A stretch of DNA of 64,000 nt from Rhodothermales bacterium (GTDB lineage Bacteria; Bacteroidota; Rhodothermia; Rhodothermales; JAHQVL01), in assembly GCA_041391505.1 (NCBI GenBank), contig JAWKNW010000001.1, forward strand, positions 62,001-126,000, written 5' to 3'. The notes beneath the pieces are model-generated. The model had not been told where the DNA came from, ran no database searches, and saw only the letters and a program-made list of their open reading frames with translations. Below, one piece after another: positions 9,018 to 17,633 of this stretch; the stretch's first letter is position 1; the number at the start of each line of letters is the position of its first letter. Both the position numbers and the translations under genes were made by a program.

Positions 9018-10898
9018 TCAGGAATGAGAGGCGTCCTGGGGCGACACGCGGGGTTCGGATCCCCCGTTGGTCTCGTCGCGCAGGAACTGGAAATAGTCGA
9101 TATCACGCGCTTTCAGCCAGTTCAGCAGGATGTGCGAGCGCGTCTTCTGGTCGTACGTATGCATCACTTCCCGGGCCAGCTGCTCAGCTTCATGTCGTTC
9201 CATCGATCGGATCACGCGTTTAATCTCAGGCAAAAAGATAGGCGCCGCGCTGAACTCCCGTATCCCCAGCCCAACCAGGATCGGGATCGCCCGCGGGTCC
9301 GCGGCGAGCTCGCCGCAGACGCTGACCGGGATGCCCTCTTTGTCGGCCGCAGCGACGATGCGCTCGATCAGCAGCAGCACGGAAGGGTGCAGCGCCTGGT
9401 ACAAATCGGACACCAGGTCGTTGCCACGATCGACGGCCAGCACGTATTGCGTGAGGTCGTTCGTGCCGATGGAGAAGAAGTCGACCTCGCTCGCGAAATG
9501 GTCGGCGGTAAGCGCCACGGCCGGCACCTCGACCATGATGCCGAACGGCGTCTCCTCGTCGAACGGGACGCGCTCGTGCCGCAGATCCTCCTTGACGGCG
9601 GCCATGATCTGCTTCACCTCGATGACCTCCGCCACATCCGTGATCATCGGCACCAGGATGCGCACCGGCCCGTGGGCGCTGGCCCGCAGGATGGCGCGGA
9701 GTTGGGGAATGAGCAGGTCTTCCTGTTTGTCCAGCAGCACCCGGATCCCGCGCCATCCCAGAAATGGGTTGTGCTCGCGGTGCGCCATCGGCAGCATCTT
9801 ATCTCCCCCGAGATCGAGCAGCCGCAGCGTCGTCGGCCCGTTCAGGTTTGAAAGGACGATATCCCGGTAGGTTTCGTACTGCTCGTCCTCGGTGCACGTC
9901 AGCTTGCCCCGCATCAGAAACAAGAACTCCGTCCGAAACAGGCCGATGCCCTCCGCGCCGAACTCATCGACCAGTTCGATCTCCTCCTTGAACTCCAGGT
10001 TGGCGCGCAGCGAAATGCGGACGCCGTCCCGGGTTTCGGAGGCCAGCGGGATGTAGGCGCGCTGCTCCTTGACGAGGCGCTGGTAGCGTTCGCGGAGGCG
10101 CTCGTAGACCTGGCGTGTTTTCGGCGTCGGGTTGACGATCACGCGGCCGTTGAACCCGTCAAGGATGACCATGTCGCCCTGCTCGACGTCGCGGCTGACG
10201 CGATGCATGCTGACCACCGCCGGCACGCCGAGCGCGCGCGCCATGATCGATACGTGCGAGGTCGGGCCGCCGAAGTCGGTCGCGCAGCCCCGGATGTTGC
10301 GCCGGCTGAAGAGGATGACGTCCGCGGCCGTGAGGTTTTCGGCGATGACGATCGTCTCCGGCTCGATGGCGGAGATCAGCTTGCCGCGCCGGAGGTTGCG
10401 GACGATGCGGTCCTGCACGTCGAGCAAGTCGTTGGCGCGTTCGCGGATGTACTCGCTCTCGCTAGCCTCCATGCGCTGCCGGCTTTCCGAGATCGCGGCC
10501 TTCACCACATAGCCGGCGTTGATGTGCTCGTTGCGGATACGGCCGATCACCTCATCCTGAAAGGCGACATCCTGCAGCATGAGGGCCTGCGCCATGAAGA
10601 TGCCGGCGCTCGTTTCGCCCAGTTTCTCGCGGGCGACGGACGCGATTTTCTCGAGTTCGCGCTCGGCATTCGCCACCGCGGCCCTGAACCGCTCTATTTC
10701 CTGCTCCACCTCGTCGGGCTCGAGCGGCCGCCGCTGCACGTCGAGCGCCTCCCGCGTGTAGAGGTATACCGGGCCGATCGCGATGCCCTGGGATACGCCC
10801 ATGCCATGCAGCACGCGTTCCCCGTTGGCGGGGTCAGCGGACTCCCGCACCCGGGGAAGGCCGGCATCCATATCGGTTTGCAATGGAGGGAGGGACAT
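9018..10898 (-). CDS. ptsI: Phosphoenolpyruvate-protein phosphotransferase (PTS enzyme I)
   Basis: Takes phosphate from phosphoenolpyruvate onto its own histidine and passes it to HPr. The active-site segment GGPTSHVSIMARALG carries the phospho-accepting His near residue 215. The C-terminal PEP-binding barrel is complete (RTEFLFLMR, GIRVLLD, GIMVEVPAVAL, FSIGTNDLTQYVLAVDRGN, VCGELAADP). At 626 residues it is some 40 longer than the usual 570-590, owing to N- and C-terminal tails. It begins nine bases after the HPr gene. No membrane EII component is present in the window, so the pair may serve regulation or a distant transporter. Confidence 0.95.
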   Translation of the reverse strand: MSLPPLQTDMDAGLPRVRESADPANGERVLHGMGVSQGIAIGPVYLYTREALDVQRRPLEPDEVEQEIERFRAAVANAERELEKIASVAREKLGETSAGIFMAQALMLQDVAFQDEVIGRIRNEHINAGYVVKAAISESRQRMEASESEYIRERANDLLDVQDRIVRNLRRGKLISAIEPETIVIAENLTAADVILFSRRNIRGCATDFGGPTSHVSIMARALGVPAVVSMHRVSRDVEQGDMVILDGFNGRVIVNPTPKTRQVYERLRERYQRLVKEQRAYIPLASETRDGVRISLRANLEFKEEIELVDEFGAEGIGLFRTEFLFLMRGKLTCTEDEQYETYRDIVLSNLNGPTTLRLLDLGGDKMLPMAHREHNPFLGWRGIRVLLDKQEDLLIPQLRAILRASAHGPVRILVPMITDVAEVIEVKQIMAAVKEDLRHERVPFDEETPFGIMVEVPAVALTADHFASEVDFFSIGTNDLTQYVLAVDRGNDLVSDLYQALHPSVLLLIERIVAAADKEGIPVSVCGELAADPRAIPILVGLGIREFSAAPIFLPEIKRVIRSMERHEAEQLAREVMHTYDQKTRSHILLNWLKARDIDYFQFLRDETNGGSEPRVSPQDASHS

Positions 10899-10907
10899 CG
10901 AGGCACC

Positions 10908-11177
10908 CTATTTTTCTTCGCCGAACCCGTCGGCAAAAATCCTGGAGATCTCCTCGGCCGCCGCGGCTTCGTCTTCGCCGTCGAAGGTCAGTTTCAGAAT
11001 CGCCCCCTGTTCCGCTGCCAGCGTCATCACGCCGATGATGCTTTTGCCGTTGATCTCGTAGCCGTCCTTCTGGATGTAGAAATCGGACTTGAAGCGCGCG
11101 GCGGCCCGCACGATCATCGACGCCGGCCGCGTGTGCAGGCCGGCCTTGTTGGTAACGGTTAATTCTCGAACAAGCAT
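10908..11177 (-). CDS. ptsH: PTS phosphocarrier protein HPr
   Basis: Small phosphocarrier between enzyme I and EIIA-type acceptors. I take the ATG at 11177 (89 residues) rather than the GTG two codons earlier. With that start the phospho-histidine of KAGLHTRPAS is His15 and the regulatory serine of NGKSIIGVM is Ser46, exactly the classical numbering. The conserved Ser46 region suggests it could be a substrate for an HPr kinase, which I do not see here. It is directly upstream of ptsI, and downstream of a polyprenyl synthase on the same strand. Confidence 0.95.
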   Translation of the reverse strand: MLVRELTVTNKAGLHTRPASMIVRAAARFKSDFYIQKDGYEINGKSIIGVMTLAAEQGAILKLTFDGEDEAAAAEEISRIFADGFGEEK

Positions 11178-11224
11178 CGGCACGCGAATCGTTGCTTCTC
11201 AGGGGGACATGCAGACCGTAGCGC

Positions 11225-12226
11225 TCAATGGAGGCGGTGCTGCAATCGATCGATCAGGAAATGGATCGCGGCGCGCGCCGGCGTTTCCGGCAACACGCCC
11301 AGTTCCGCAAGGGCGGCCTCGCTGTGCGAGACGACGGCCCGCCGCGCCTCGTCGAGGACGCCCAGCCGCTCCATGCGCGATCGCGCCTCGTCGATTTCGG
11401 CCTCGGGCAACCCGCGCTGATCCAGAATACGCAAGAACCAGGCCCGATCGTCGTCGCGAGCGACCTCCAGGGTGCGGAGGAGAAGATAGGTTTTTTTGGC
11501 TTCCTGAAGGTCCCCCCCCACTTTTTTTCCCCAGCGCGCGTCTTCCGCCACCAGATCGAGCAGGTCGTCCTGGATCTGGAAGGCGCGGCCGACGTGCCGT
11601 CCCAGACTCCGCAGGGTGCTCATGACGTCGTCGTTCGCGCCGGCGATCCAGCCGCCCAGTTCGAACGAGGTCTCGATCAGGGCGCCGGTCTTCCCGTAGA
11701 TCATGTGGAAGTATTCCTCCACCGTCACATCGCGGCGCGTCTCGAACTCCTTGTCCAGCGCCTGGCCTTCGCACAGGAGGCGGACCATCCGGAAGTAGGC
11801 GTCGAGAACGGGTTTGAGTTCGATGCCCGGCACGCGGGCCAGCAGGTCATAGGAGAGCGCGACCATAAAATCGCCGCAGAGGATCGCCGTGGATTCGTCC
11901 CAGCGCGCATGGACGGTCGGCCGGCCCCGTCGGGTGGGCGCGTTGTCCATGATGTCGTCGTGCACGAGGGTGAAGTTGTGGAACACCTCGACGGCCAGCG
12001 CGGCCGGCAGGGCACGGTCGCGCTCCGCACCGAGCGCTTCAGCGGCCAGGAGGAGCAGGACGGGACGCACCCGTTTGCCCGGCGCCTGGAGGACGTACCG
12101 TACGGGTTCGTAGAGCGAAGCGGGTGTCGCTGGGAATTCGAGTGCGGCGAGCCCCGCTTCGATGCGCTCGCGGAGCGATTGGATGGTCTGTTCGGGCGTG
12201 AGGACAGCGTGGGGCGCCTGGGTCAT
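11225..12226 (-). CDS. Polyprenyl (geranylgeranyl/farnesyl-type) diphosphate synthase
   Basis: Condenses isopentenyl diphosphate with allylic diphosphates to make C15-C40 isoprenoid chains. Both aspartate-rich magnesium motifs are present: DDIMD at residues 90-94, followed by NAPTRRGRPT, and QIQDDLLDL at about 218-225. GKRVRPVLLLL in the N-terminal part is the substrate-binding lysine/arginine region, and GKTGALIETSFELG also fits. Length 333 is normal. Product length cannot be safely read from the residues before the first motif (FHNFTLVHDD). It sits 30 bases downstream of adk and 47 upstream of ptsH, probably in one transcript. Confidence 0.92.
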   Translation of the reverse strand: MTQAPHAVLTPEQTIQSLRERIEAGLAALEFPATPASLYEPVRYVLQAPGKRVRPVLLLLAAEALGAERDRALPAALAVEVFHNFTLVHDDIMDNAPTRRGRPTVHARWDESTAILCGDFMVALSYDLLARVPGIELKPVLDAYFRMVRLLCEGQALDKEFETRRDVTVEEYFHMIYGKTGALIETSFELGGWIAGANDDVMSTLRSLGRHVGRAFQIQDDLLDLVAEDARWGKKVGGDLQEAKKTYLLLRTLEVARDDDRAWFLRILDQRGLPEAEIDEARSRMERLGVLDEARRAVVSHSEAALAELGVLPETPARAAIHFLIDRLQHRLH

Positions 12227-12256
12227 ACAAGCTCAACCGGTGGAGTGCCCGCGCCG

Positions 12257-12910
12257 TCAGTCTGCCTCCGCGGCCGATATGTCGGCCATGATGAGATCCA
12301 CGATGGCTTCGTGAACGTCTTCCTGCGGCATCGTTCCGTCGATCCGGGCGTATTTGGGATGCCCAGAAAAATGGCTTTCTACCGGTTTTGTTTCGTCATG
12401 GTAGATTGCGAGGCGTTTCCGGATCGCTTCGGGGCGGTCGTCGGGCCGCTGGTAGATCAGCGAGGGGTCCACCGAGGGCGGCGGCGGCTTGAACTCGAGG
12501 TGGTAGTTTTCGCCCGTTTTCCGGTTGACGCGGCGCGCCGAGAGCCGCTCGACGATCACCTCGTCGGGCACGACCAGCGAGATGACCGCATCCAGCGGCG
12601 CGCGATGGGCATTCAAAAATTCCGAGAGCCACTCGGCCTGTTCGACGGTGCGCGGGTAGCCATCCAGGATAAACTGGTCGTATCCCTGCTCGGCGATGGC
12701 CTCCTCCGTGATCTTTTTCATGAGCTGGCCGGGCACGAGCCGCCCCTCGTTGATATAATCCTTGGCCACGGCCCCGACGGCCGTCTTATCCGCCACGGCG
12801 GCGCGCAACATGTTGCCCGTCGAGATATGCTTGAGCGAAAAACGCTCGATAAGCTTGGCGGCCTGTGTGCCTTTGCCGGCGCCCGGAGGCCCAAAAATCA
12901 GGATGCGCAT
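12257..12910 (-). CDS. adk: Adenylate kinase
   Basis: Catalyses ATP + AMP to 2 ADP. The P-loop GPPGAGKGTQ lies at residues 7-16, followed by the AMP-binding segment LKHISTGNMLRAA and DGYPRTVEQAEWL. The LID region is of the long type with VNRKTGENYHLEFKPPP, and YHDETKPV lies near the end. At 217 residues it is a standard bacterial long-form enzyme; the LID shows no four-cysteine zinc site. No clear Shine-Dalgarno is seen upstream; an A/T-rich stretch precedes the ATG, as often in Bacteroidota. It appears to lead the adk-isoprenoid-ptsH-ptsI-isomerase series. Confidence 0.96.
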   Translation of the reverse strand: MRILIFGPPGAGKGTQAAKLIERFSLKHISTGNMLRAAVADKTAVGAVAKDYINEGRLVPGQLMKKITEEAIAEQGYDQFILDGYPRTVEQAEWLSEFLNAHRAPLDAVISLVVPDEVIVERLSARRVNRKTGENYHLEFKPPPPSVDPSLIYQRPDDRPEAIRKRLAIYHDETKPVESHFSGHPKYARIDGTMPQEDVHEAIVDLIMADISAAEAD

Positions 12911-13074
12911 GATCTATAAAAAATCCGTTAGGATGCGGACTGTCACTTACTTCCTGGAGCACCTGAAAGGTTTCATCAAGAAAGCATGGAGCGGGTCAAT
13001 CATCCATGCAGACGGACGGTCTTTCATGCGCACGCCTTCCGGGTCAACCGCGACCGCGAGGCGGGCGAATAACG

Positions 13075-13575
13075 CTATCCCTCCCCAGTGCTGTCGTTCG
13101 CAGACGTGCCTTTGGCGGAAAGTCTTTCATCCAGGTAGTTCATAATGGACCGCTTGGCCATGTCAAATACAAGTCCTGAGGCAATACCAAATATCTTGCC
13201 CGCAAGTCCGCTACCTTTCGAAGTTGAGGCGCCGACCATCACGGGGGGTATCGACGTCTGGACCGCTTCACGTAAGAGCGAGGCCACTTCCGACTCCGTA
13301 GCCCCCGCATTTCGCGCAATATCCCCCAGTCGATCCAGGTAATTGCCATACCGCTCGACGCCGGCCGAACCGCCCCGGCGCTTGCCGAGCAACAGGCCCA
13401 GCCCGACTCCCGCGACGAGGCAGGCGGTAACACCTACCCACGGGTTTTTCTTTAGGTAATTGCGCACATCCTCGCCGGACCGCTGGACTTCCTCCTGGAG
13501 CGCATCGAGATGCATCGCGATGGCGTCTTCCGTCGCCTTCAACTGCGCTTCGATATCGCCTTGTTCAGTCTTCAT
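13075..13575 (-). CDS. Small membrane-anchored coiled-coil protein (DUF883/YqjD-like)
   Basis: 166 residues. An N-terminal helix with heptad character (residues 5-45, EAQLKATEDAIAMHLDALQE) is followed by NPWVGVTACLVAGVGLGLLLGKR, a glycine-rich single membrane segment of the kind found in ElaB/YqjD/DUF883 proteins that tether ribosomes or respond to stress. The C-terminal half is an amphipathic helical region without recognised motif, longer than in the family. It overlaps the holin-like gene upstream by 11 bases, so the two are translated together. Function is not established. Confidence 0.7.
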   Translation of the reverse strand: MKTEQGDIEAQLKATEDAIAMHLDALQEEVQRSGEDVRNYLKKNPWVGVTACLVAGVGLGLLLGKRRGGSAGVERYGNYLDRLGDIARNAGATESEVASLLREAVQTSIPPVMVGASTSKGSGLAGKIFGIASGLVFDMAKRSIMNYLDERLSAKGTSANDSTGEG

Positions 13576-14032
13576 GCCGTTCGAGTTCTGGGATGGTTCC
13601 GGGTTTCAGGCTCGGGGGCACACGCCGGCCTTCGACCGGGATGGAACGCCCGGCACGCTTGCGATGATTCACAGCGTACATCACGAAGGCGCCGAGGAAA
13701 AGGAGTCCGCTCACGATCATGAAGCCCCATGCGGGCCCAAGCCATGCGCCGATACCCAGCGCAAGCGCCACCAGGGCGAAGAGTACGCCGACCAGCGCGA
13801 TCACGCCGGCCCCCACATCCAGGGCAACGCGTTTGCCCTTCGACTCGAGATCTTGCTGGACGCCGGTGATCGCATGCTGGATCTTCAGGTCGACCCACAC
13901 CGTCAGCTCTTCCATCAGCCCGCGGGCGTGTCCAGTGAGACGCGTGAGTTTACCGTCCAGCCCGGTCGCCTCCGCCGGTTCGGCGGCACGCGGCTCGGTC
14001 CCATTGCGATCTGATTTATCGGTCACGTTCAT
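13565..14032 (-). CDS. Phage holin-like/Actinobacteriota-type DUF1469 membrane protein
   Basis: 155 residues. A charged, disordered N-terminus (to about residue 25) is followed by an amphipathic helix containing ARGLMEELTVWVDLKI. Two adjacent membrane helices then follow (GAGVIALVGVLFALVALALG and AWGFMIVSGLLFLGAFVMYA), with a short basic tail. This is the plan of the DUF1469 'phage holin family' of housekeeping envelope proteins; there is no phage context here. I choose ATG 14032 because GAAGG lies four bases upstream; a longer frame from 14101 has no support. It is paired with the DUF883-like gene. Confidence 0.75.
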   Translation of the reverse strand: MNVTDKSDRNGTEPRAAEPAEATGLDGKLTRLTGHARGLMEELTVWVDLKIQHAITGVQQDLESKGKRVALDVGAGVIALVGVLFALVALALGIGAWLGPAWGFMIVSGLLFLGAFVMYAVNHRKRAGRSIPVEGRRVPPSLKPGTIPELERHED

Positions 14033-14150
14033 ACGGCCTTCGCCGGCAACCTGCCGGCGTTTAATCCGTGTAATTTTCGCTTCGCGTACAAACACGCACA
14101 CGATAATCTACAAGCAATTGCTGGAATCACAATAGCATCCATTCCCCTAC

Positions 14151-14432
14151 ATGGCTGGATTCAACGCCCACCCCACTCCAAACCCCAACAGCCTCAAGTT
14201 CACGCGACACGCCGGCGTTTTTATCTCAGCCGGCATGGCCTCCTACGCTTCGGCCGCCGACGCCGCCGGCACACCCTGGGCGGAACAGCTCTTCGCGATT
14301 GGGGGCATAGCAAATGTTTTTGTCATGCCGCAGTTCCTGACCGTCACGAAAACGACCGATGCGGACTGGGACGATCTCTTCGAGCGAATCGAGGGCGTCC
14401 TGGCCGCCCATTTTGAGGAAGCCGGCGGCTGA
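14151..14432 (+). CDS. Nfu/NifU N-terminal-domain protein
   Basis: 93-residue protein consisting of just the Nfu_N domain. It has the opening TPNPNSLKF, the central GIANVFVMPQFLTVTK and DWDDLFERIEGVLAAHF. In full Nfu scaffolds this domain precedes the CxxC iron-sulfur domain; here no cysteine pair exists, so it cannot hold a cluster by itself. Such stand-alone forms are known, but their role is unclear (possible adaptor in Fe-S delivery). Transcribed divergently from the holin-like gene, with 118 bases between the starts. Confidence 0.85.
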   Translation: MAGFNAHPTPNPNSLKFTRHAGVFISAGMASYASAADAAGTPWAEQLFAIGGIANVFVMPQFLTVTKTTDADWDDLFERIEGVLAAHFEEAGG

Positions 14433-14477
14433 GCCGCTGCGGGACACCTCCATGCCGGCCTCCCCGGCTATCCCGCC

Positions 14478-15542
14478 TCAACGCCCGGCTCGAACCAGAA
14501 AGTCGATGGTGTCGACCTGATCGGGGCGCCAGTCGAGCGCGGGGCGTTGCGCCTCGCCGAAATCGCTCAGCACGCAGGGCAGTTCGGGCAACAGGCCCAG
14601 CGTCCCGGGCGAAGCCGCCACCAGCTGGATCGCATCGACCTCCGCCTGCAGCCACGCCGTCACCTCCTCCATCGACTCGTATTCCGCCCAGCGGACATGG
14701 CCGGGCTCCTGCTCTTCCGGCGCTCCCTTGCTCAACAGAAACGAGAGGTCCTCCCCGTAGGCGTGCGGCACGCCCACCGCATGGAGCATGGCCTGGCGCA
14801 TTTTGAGCGTCATCGGGGTCTTCGGGTGGGCCGGAAATACGCCGCGAAACGCGGCGAAAGCCTCGAGCAGCGCATCGGGCTGCTGGCCCGCCGGCGCCCA
14901 GATGATCGCGATGTTGCGGCACCCGCGGCCTTCATGCAGCAGCGTATCTTCCGCGAGCCGCTCCAGTTCATCCTCCCCTTCACGGCCGCTGAGCAGGGCC
15001 ACGCTGTACCGGTGGCCGCGCAACAGCTGGCGCTCGCCGGGTATCCCCCGCTCCTCTGCCATCCGCGCCACCGCCGCGAGGGCGTCCGGGCCTCCACTTG
15101 CAATAACGGCACTATCTGGGGTCAGGGAGCGCGCCAGCGGACCGAATACCGACGGCAGTTCCACCCCGCGCGCCGCGACGCCGGCCGCGAACGCCGGCAG
15201 GAGATACGGGGATCGAGAAGACAGTGTGCCCCGGTAGCTGTGCCCCGTCAGCAGCACGGCGAGCCAGTCCTGCAATTCCACAAACGGGATATTCCCGGCA
15301 TTCAGCACCGAGACCGGGCGGGGATGGGTCGTGCGCCGGCCGGCCATCCAGGCGTGCAGTGCATCGGACGTGAGAAGGGCGACCTGCTGGTTGATCGCGA
15401 AGGCGACGGCCTCTTCCGTGAAGGTGTTCGGAAGCGCCAGCGTTTTTTCAACGGCCTCGGCGCGATCCGGATACTCCGGATCGCGCCACAGGTCCGCTAC
15501 AGCCGAAAGGGCCTCGATGAGGGCGGATGGATCAGTCGCCAC
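14478..15542 (-). CDS. Acyl-CoA reductase (LuxC family)
   Basis: 354 residues of the aldehyde-dehydrogenase-like LuxC family, which reduces acyl-CoA (or acyl thioesters) to aldehyde. Recognisable features are VLNAGNIPFVELQDWLAVLL, AVIASGG for the nucleotide-binding segment, GHRYSVALLSG, and HEGRGCRNIAIIW with the catalytic cysteine C208. The protein resembles the 340-360 residue forms of Bacteroidota and lacks other lux genes nearby, so bioluminescence is not implied. Its start overlaps the cytochrome c gene by 11 bases, suggesting coupled translation. Confidence 0.8.
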   Translation of the reverse strand: MATDPSALIEALSAVADLWRDPEYPDRAEAVEKTLALPNTFTEEAVAFAINQQVALLTSDALHAWMAGRRTTHPRPVSVLNAGNIPFVELQDWLAVLLTGHSYRGTLSSRSPYLLPAFAAGVAARGVELPSVFGPLARSLTPDSAVIASGGPDALAAVARMAEERGIPGERQLLRGHRYSVALLSGREGEDELERLAEDTLLHEGRGCRNIAIIWAPAGQQPDALLEAFAAFRGVFPAHPKTPMTLKMRQAMLHAVGVPHAYGEDLSFLLSKGAPEEQEPGHVRWAEYESMEEVTAWLQAEVDAIQLVAASPGTLGLLPELPCVLSDFGEAQRPALDWRPDQVDTIDFLVRAGR

Positions 15543-16041
15543 CCGGGATGCCGTGGTTGCCCTCCGCTTCGAGCTGCTCGACCGTCCAGGTATCTTTCCG
15601 GTCTTTCACGACCGCCCGTACGGCGGCCACTTCGGCGGCCGTGACGGCCTCGGCGGAGTTGCCGAAGTTGGAACGGATGTACGTGAGGACGTCGGCCACC
15701 TGCTGATCGTCGAGGAACGAGCCCCAGGGCGGCATCATCCCGCTATAGGTGACGCCATTGACTTCCACCTCACCGCTCAGCCCGTTGAGAAGCACGCGGA
15801 TGAGGCGCCCCTTGTCGCCGGTGACGAACGGGGATTCCTTCAGGGGCGGGAATACGCCGGGTACGCCCTCCCCGCTCATCTGATGGCAGGACGTGCAGCG
15901 GGTGAGATAGATCTCCTGACCGTCGTGCGCGACGGTCGCAAAAGCCGGCTCGGCCGTCTGGTTCGATGCCCCATCGGACAGGGTGAACGCGGAGACGGCC
16001 AGCACGACGAAGGCGGTGGTTACAAGCGCCAGTGGCTTCAT
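15532..16041 (-). CDS. Periplasmic monohaem cytochrome c
   Basis: 169 residues. An N-terminal hydrophobic export signal (residues 5-20) leads to one class I cytochrome c domain with CTSCH (C49, C52, H53) for haem attachment. A methionine ligand candidate is in GMMPPWG (M102 or M103), and the C-terminal helix is DQQVADVLTYIRSNFGN. This resembles soluble electron carriers and the cytochrome subunits of sugar or alcohol dehydrogenases. A PQQ-type sugar dehydrogenase is encoded about 1.6 kb away on the other strand and could be an electron donor, which is inference. The C-terminal tail after the domain is charged and not recognised. Confidence 0.88.
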   Translation of the reverse strand: MKPLALVTTAFVVLAVSAFTLSDGASNQTAEPAFATVAHDGQEIYLTRCTSCHQMSGEGVPGVFPPLKESPFVTGDKGRLIRVLLNGLSGEVEVNGVTYSGMMPPWGSFLDDQQVADVLTYIRSNFGNSAEAVTAAEVAAVRAVVKDRKDTWTVEQLEAEGNHGIPGGD

Positions 16042-16239
16042 GATGTAGTTCGGCGGATTGATGGATAAAGCAGGGGATGCCGATCAAGCATCCAGATGCC
16101 GAGCGACGAACCGGGGTCTGGCAGGTGCTCGCAAGGCGATGTATCGGATTTCCGGCCGGCAGGTTCCTGTCCCGCCTGTGAGTTTTCCATTCAACACGCG
16201 AGCCCGGTCGCTGCGCCGGCCGATCGAAGGAGGATCGAT

Positions 16240-17490
16240 TCAGGCGCGCTGCGGGACGGCCTCGCCGTCCGCCTGCTCGGCTTTTTCGTCGAACAGCATA
16301 AAAAAGGCGATCGAAAAAAGCAGCGTCGCGCCGGCGAAGAGGCCCCAGAACAGCCGCCAGTCCGGCAGCGCCAGTGTCCCACCCGCGCCGTACGTGTTCA
16401 CGAACGCGCCGGAGATCTGCGTGCCGAGAAAAAATCCGACGCCCTGGGTCAACAGCACCAGCAGCCCCTGCACCTGTCCGCGGATCTCCGGGGACGTCTT
16501 TTTGTCGATGTAGATCTGCCCGGTGACGAAGAAGAAGTCGTAGCACACCCCGTGGATCAGGATGCCGATCATGACGAGCCAGAAGGTGCCGCTGAGCGCC
16601 GCGGCGGAGAAGACCGTAAACCGGGCCACCCAGGCGAGCATCCCCAGCATGAGCATCCACTTGACGCCGAGACGGGCGAAGAAAAACGGGATGAGCAGCA
16701 TGAAGACGATCTCCGACGCCTGTCCGAACGACATCTCGAAACTCGGATTCTGGAAATGAGTCAGGTTGAGGTTGTCGTGCAAGGCCTTGAAGTAGACCGG
16801 CGCGTAGGGGAAGTAGGTGCCGAAGGCGATGAAGATGAGCATCGCCGCGATCAGGAAGATGACGAACGAGCGCGTTTTGAGGGCGCGCAGGGCATCAACC
16901 CCCAGAATCTGCTTCCAGGACGTCTTCTGGCCGGCGGACGGCGGAGGCGTCAGCGGCAGCGTGAAACTGTAGACGCCGAGAAAGATCGACGCGGCCCCGC
17001 CGATGTAGAGCGGGAGCGGTGTGGCGTCGGCCTGCAGCACCTTGCCGATCACCACGCCGGCGACGATCCACCCGATCGTGCCGAAGACGCGCACGACGGG
17101 GAACTCCTTTTCCTGGTTGGTCATGTGGTGAAACGCCAGCGTCGCAGTGAGGCCCAGCGTCGGGAAGTAGCAGATCGCATGGAGGAACAGCAGCGGGAGG
17201 AACAGCGGCGTGCCGGCGTAACTCGGCATCGCCATCATGGCCACGCCGGCGAGCAGGCACATGACGCCGAGCACCTTCTCCGAATCGAAAAACCGATCCG
17301 CCACCATGCCGAGGAAAAACGGCGCGATGATCGCCGAGAGCGGCCCCAGGGAATACGCCCAGTTGATCGACTCGCCCATGCCGATCGTGCCCATGTAATT
17401 CCCGAGCGTCGGCGCCCACGCGCCCCAGATGAAATACTGCGCGAACATCATCAGGCTGAGGCGCGAGGTCAATAGTACGTTCATACCCAT
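16240..17490 (-). CDS. MFS permease, nucleoside:H+ symporter (NupG/XapB) type
   Basis: 416 residues with 12 predicted hydrophobic segments. The opening SLMMFAQYFIWGAWAPTLG, then SLGPLSAIIAPFFLGMVADR, matches the nucleoside-H+ symporter family rather than sugar porters. Two candidate starts are close together (17490 and 17484); the longer frame from 17601 adds a non-conserved leader. The substrate is uncertain: distant members in this phylum are annotated as generic MFS. It lies upstream of the cytochrome gene by about 200 bases and divergent from a sugar dehydrogenase. Confidence 0.85.
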   Translation of the reverse strand: MGMNVLLTSRLSLMMFAQYFIWGAWAPTLGNYMGTIGMGESINWAYSLGPLSAIIAPFFLGMVADRFFDSEKVLGVMCLLAGVAMMAMPSYAGTPLFLPLLFLHAICYFPTLGLTATLAFHHMTNQEKEFPVVRVFGTIGWIVAGVVIGKVLQADATPLPLYIGGAASIFLGVYSFTLPLTPPPSAGQKTSWKQILGVDALRALKTRSFVIFLIAAMLIFIAFGTYFPYAPVYFKALHDNLNLTHFQNPSFEMSFGQASEIVFMLLIPFFFARLGVKWMLMLGMLAWVARFTVFSAAALSGTFWLVMIGILIHGVCYDFFFVTGQIYIDKKTSPEIRGQVQGLLVLLTQGVGFFLGTQISGAFVNTYGAGGTLALPDWRLFWGLFAGATLLFSIAFFMLFDEKAEQADGEAVPQRA

Positions 17491-17633
17491 GCTGGCTGGT
17501 GAGTGCGGCCCTCCGCTAAAATTCCCGCCCAAGAAACGGCCCGCCCGCGAGGTTAGCAAGTAGCCGGCACCCCCGGAACCGGAACCAGGCCCCCGTGTCA
17601 CACCTTTCGCTCTTCGCTCGTTCAGTTTTCCGT

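Noticed and set aside
13565..14032. Prophage remnant, suggested by the holin-like protein
   Set aside because: No other phage gene or attachment site is present, and DUF1469 proteins are common housekeeping proteins.
14478..15542. Bioluminescence (lux) locus suggested by the LuxC family
   Set aside because: No luxA, luxB, luxD or luxE genes are present; stand-alone LuxC-type reductases are common in Bacteroidota.
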